A stretch of 64,000 bases of DNA from Hymenolepis diminuta. Taxonomy: Eukaryota; Platyhelminthes; Cestoda; Cyclophyllidea; Hymenolepididae. Position numbers and translations under genes: made by a program. The notes under the pieces were generated by a model. The model worked only from the letters and a program-made list of their open reading frames with translations. It did not search any database and was not told the DNA's origin. The stretch is from the NCBI GenBank assembly GCA_900708905.1, contig CAADRB010000033.1, positions 413,174 through 477,173 on the forward strand, read 5' to 3'. Shown here in pieces: positions 63,934-64,000 of the stretch. Numbering within the stretch: position 1 is the stretch's first letter; every line of letters begins with the position of its first letter.

Positions 63934-64000
63934 ATCAAGGTCAATATACCCCCCGTAATATGCATCAAGGTCAATATACCCCCCGTAATATGCATCAAGG
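63934..64000 (+). repeat. 30-bp tandem repeat (2.2 copies, runs off the window)
   Basis: The unit starts ATCAAGGTCAATATACCCCC and ends CGTAATATGC. Two exact copies (63934-63963, 63964-63993) and 7 bp of a third are visible. The array continues past the right edge. Confidence 0.95.

Noticed and set aside
1..64000. CRISPR arrays, prokaryotic operons, integrated viral or retrotransposon ORFs
   Set aside because: No spaced identical repeats, no reverse transcriptase, integrase or transposase motifs in any frame that I could read, and genes are intron-split.

Overview
The window is AT-rich eukaryotic (metazoan) nuclear DNA. Genes are split by introns from 43 bp to about 6.5 kb, splice sites are GT-AG with one clear GC-AG exception, and protein similarity is to animal families. 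There are no operons, rRNAs or viral or transposon ORFs. The mix of very short introns near gene starts and long introns later resembles flatworm or other invertebrate genomes, but I cannot name the species and this is only a lean.

Layout: (1) 1-251 is the last exon of an unidentified gene that enters from the left. (2) 240-1423 is one copy of a 1.2 kb direct repeat; the second copy is at 12809-13977. A 9-N gap in the first copy is flanked by the same 6 bp on both sides. (3) 2013-4113, plus strand, is a complete two-exon gene for a 685-residue single-pass membrane protein with a signal peptide, leucine-rich repeats, an Ig-like domain and a long cytoplasmic tail carrying a PPPPY motif. (4) About 4.1-32.5 kb has no convincing gene. 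It holds decayed interspersed repeats, tRNA-like (SINE-like) sequences and one very tentative small ORF behind a TATA box. (5) 32668 to about 61.5 kb, minus strand, is a DEAH/RHA-family RNA helicase gene most like DHX36 (RHAU/MLE-like). I resolved 16 contiguous exons (926 residues) from helicase motif I to the stop codon, plus one or two possible upstream exons at 61627-62178. The gene is convergent with the LRR gene. (6) About 62.2-64 kb holds a repeat copy and, at the right edge, the start of an exact 30-bp tandem repeat.

The two main genes show no obvious functional link. The helicase would act on RNA or DNA structures (DHX36 relatives resolve G-quadruplexes). The LRR-Ig protein would act at the cell surface. 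Features worth a second look are the GC-AG intron (and a possible second one) in the helicase gene, the RG/GY-rich tail at its C-terminus, a roughly 55-residue low-complexity insertion in its helicase-associated region, the doubtful duplication and gap at the left end, and four families of degenerate repeats that recur across the window.
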